From: Pyramidobacter sp.
GTDB lineage: Bacteria; Synergistota; Synergistia; Synergistales; Dethiosulfovibrionaceae
Direction of reading: 5' to 3'
DNA length: 5,706 bases
Assembly: GCA_017940445.1 (NCBI GenBank)
Contig: JAGAYQ010000299.1
Coordinates: forward strand, 1-5,706
A program made the position numbers and the translations under genes. The notes under the pieces were generated by a model. It did no database searches. It was not told where the DNA came from and saw nothing but the letters and a program-made list of their open reading frames with translations. Below are positions 5,565 to 5,706 of the stretch, piece by piece. Within the stretch, counting starts at the first letter, position 1; every line of letters starts with the position of its first letter.

Positions 5565-5706
5565 TTACTTCAGGCGCTCCTGCTCGGGGTAGTGCAGATT
5601 GGTCAGCAGGTTGATCTTGCCGTCGTAGAGGTCCTCGAGGCCGATCAGGTCCTTCTGGGCGCCGTTGAGCTCGGCGGCCTGGCACAGGTACACCCAGGGG
5701 TGCAGA
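5565..5706 (-). CDS. Peptide-type ABC transporter solute-binding protein, C-terminal 46 residues (runs off right edge)
   Basis: The frame ending in TAA at 5567-5565 gives 46 residues starting LHPWVYLCQAAEL and continuing NGAQKDLIGLEDLYDGKINL, ending in HYPEQERLK. The pattern 'P-x-VYL ... G-x-x-(K)-L-x-G-L ... G-x-x-x-L' is the usual closing strand and helix of family 5 solute-binding proteins (DppA/OppA type), which capture peptides or related solutes outside the membrane and deliver them to DppBC. Its position immediately upstream of dppB fits the standard gene order. The signal peptide and most of the ligand pocket lie outside the window. The stop codon is followed after 21 bases by the strong hairpin described separately. 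Confidence rests more on context than on the short visible sequence. Confidence 0.8.
   Translation of the reverse strand, partial: LHPWVYLCQAAELNGAQKDLIGLEDLYDGKINLLTNLHYPEQERLK

Noticed and set aside
5449..5685. Minus-strand open frame of 78 codons between the binding-protein gene and dppB
   Set aside because: It overlaps the binding-protein C-terminus in another frame, crosses the terminator hairpin, and gives Arg/Pro-rich low-complexity sequence.

Overview
The window carries one coherent locus with every recognisable gene on the minus strand. In transcription order (from the right edge to the left) it holds the tail of a peptide-type periplasmic or lipoprotein solute-binding protein, a complete two-permease, two-ATPase peptide ABC transporter (DppB-DppC-DppD-DppF type), a small two-helix membrane protein of unknown function, a GntR/FadR-type (FCD) transcription regulator, a 183-base AT-richer intergenic stretch, and the first 51 codons of a uroporphyrinogen decarboxylase (URO-D)-superfamily protein. 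The transporter and regulator genes are packed tightly: gaps are 14 and 10 bases or the genes overlap (4, 8 and 4 bases), so the block from dppB to gntR reads as one operon with translational coupling. The operon's main promoter must lie beyond the right edge.

The sequence is GC-rich and strongly GC-biased in third codon positions, which creates many long antisense shadow ORFs on the plus strand. Strong AGGAGG/AGGTGA ribosome sites and a GTG start for dppB are typical bacterial signals. A GC-rich anaerobe that takes up peptides and carries URO-D-superfamily genes fits Synergistota (for example Pyramidobacter-like) or a GC-rich fermenter of similar lifestyle. This is an inference from gene content and style, not a demonstrated assignment.

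How it works together: the binding protein captures a peptide-like substrate, DppB and DppC form the channel, and DppD and DppF supply ATP hydrolysis. A perfect 10-bp GC hairpin lies between the binding-protein gene and dppB and could set a higher level for the binding protein than for the membrane complex. The membrane protein and GntR regulator at the distal end are coupled to dppF, suggesting the regulator senses something linked to the imported substrate, possibly controlling its own operon. The intergenic stretch before the URO-D gene contains a probable terminator nested inside an imperfect inverted repeat whose arms are made of tandem 8-base units. This is the most unusual structure in the window. 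I found no RNA genes, CRISPR arrays, insertion sequences or phage genes, and no clearly novel multi-gene system. The main candidates for new biology are the uncharacterised membrane protein/GntR pair and the 8-mer inverted-repeat element.
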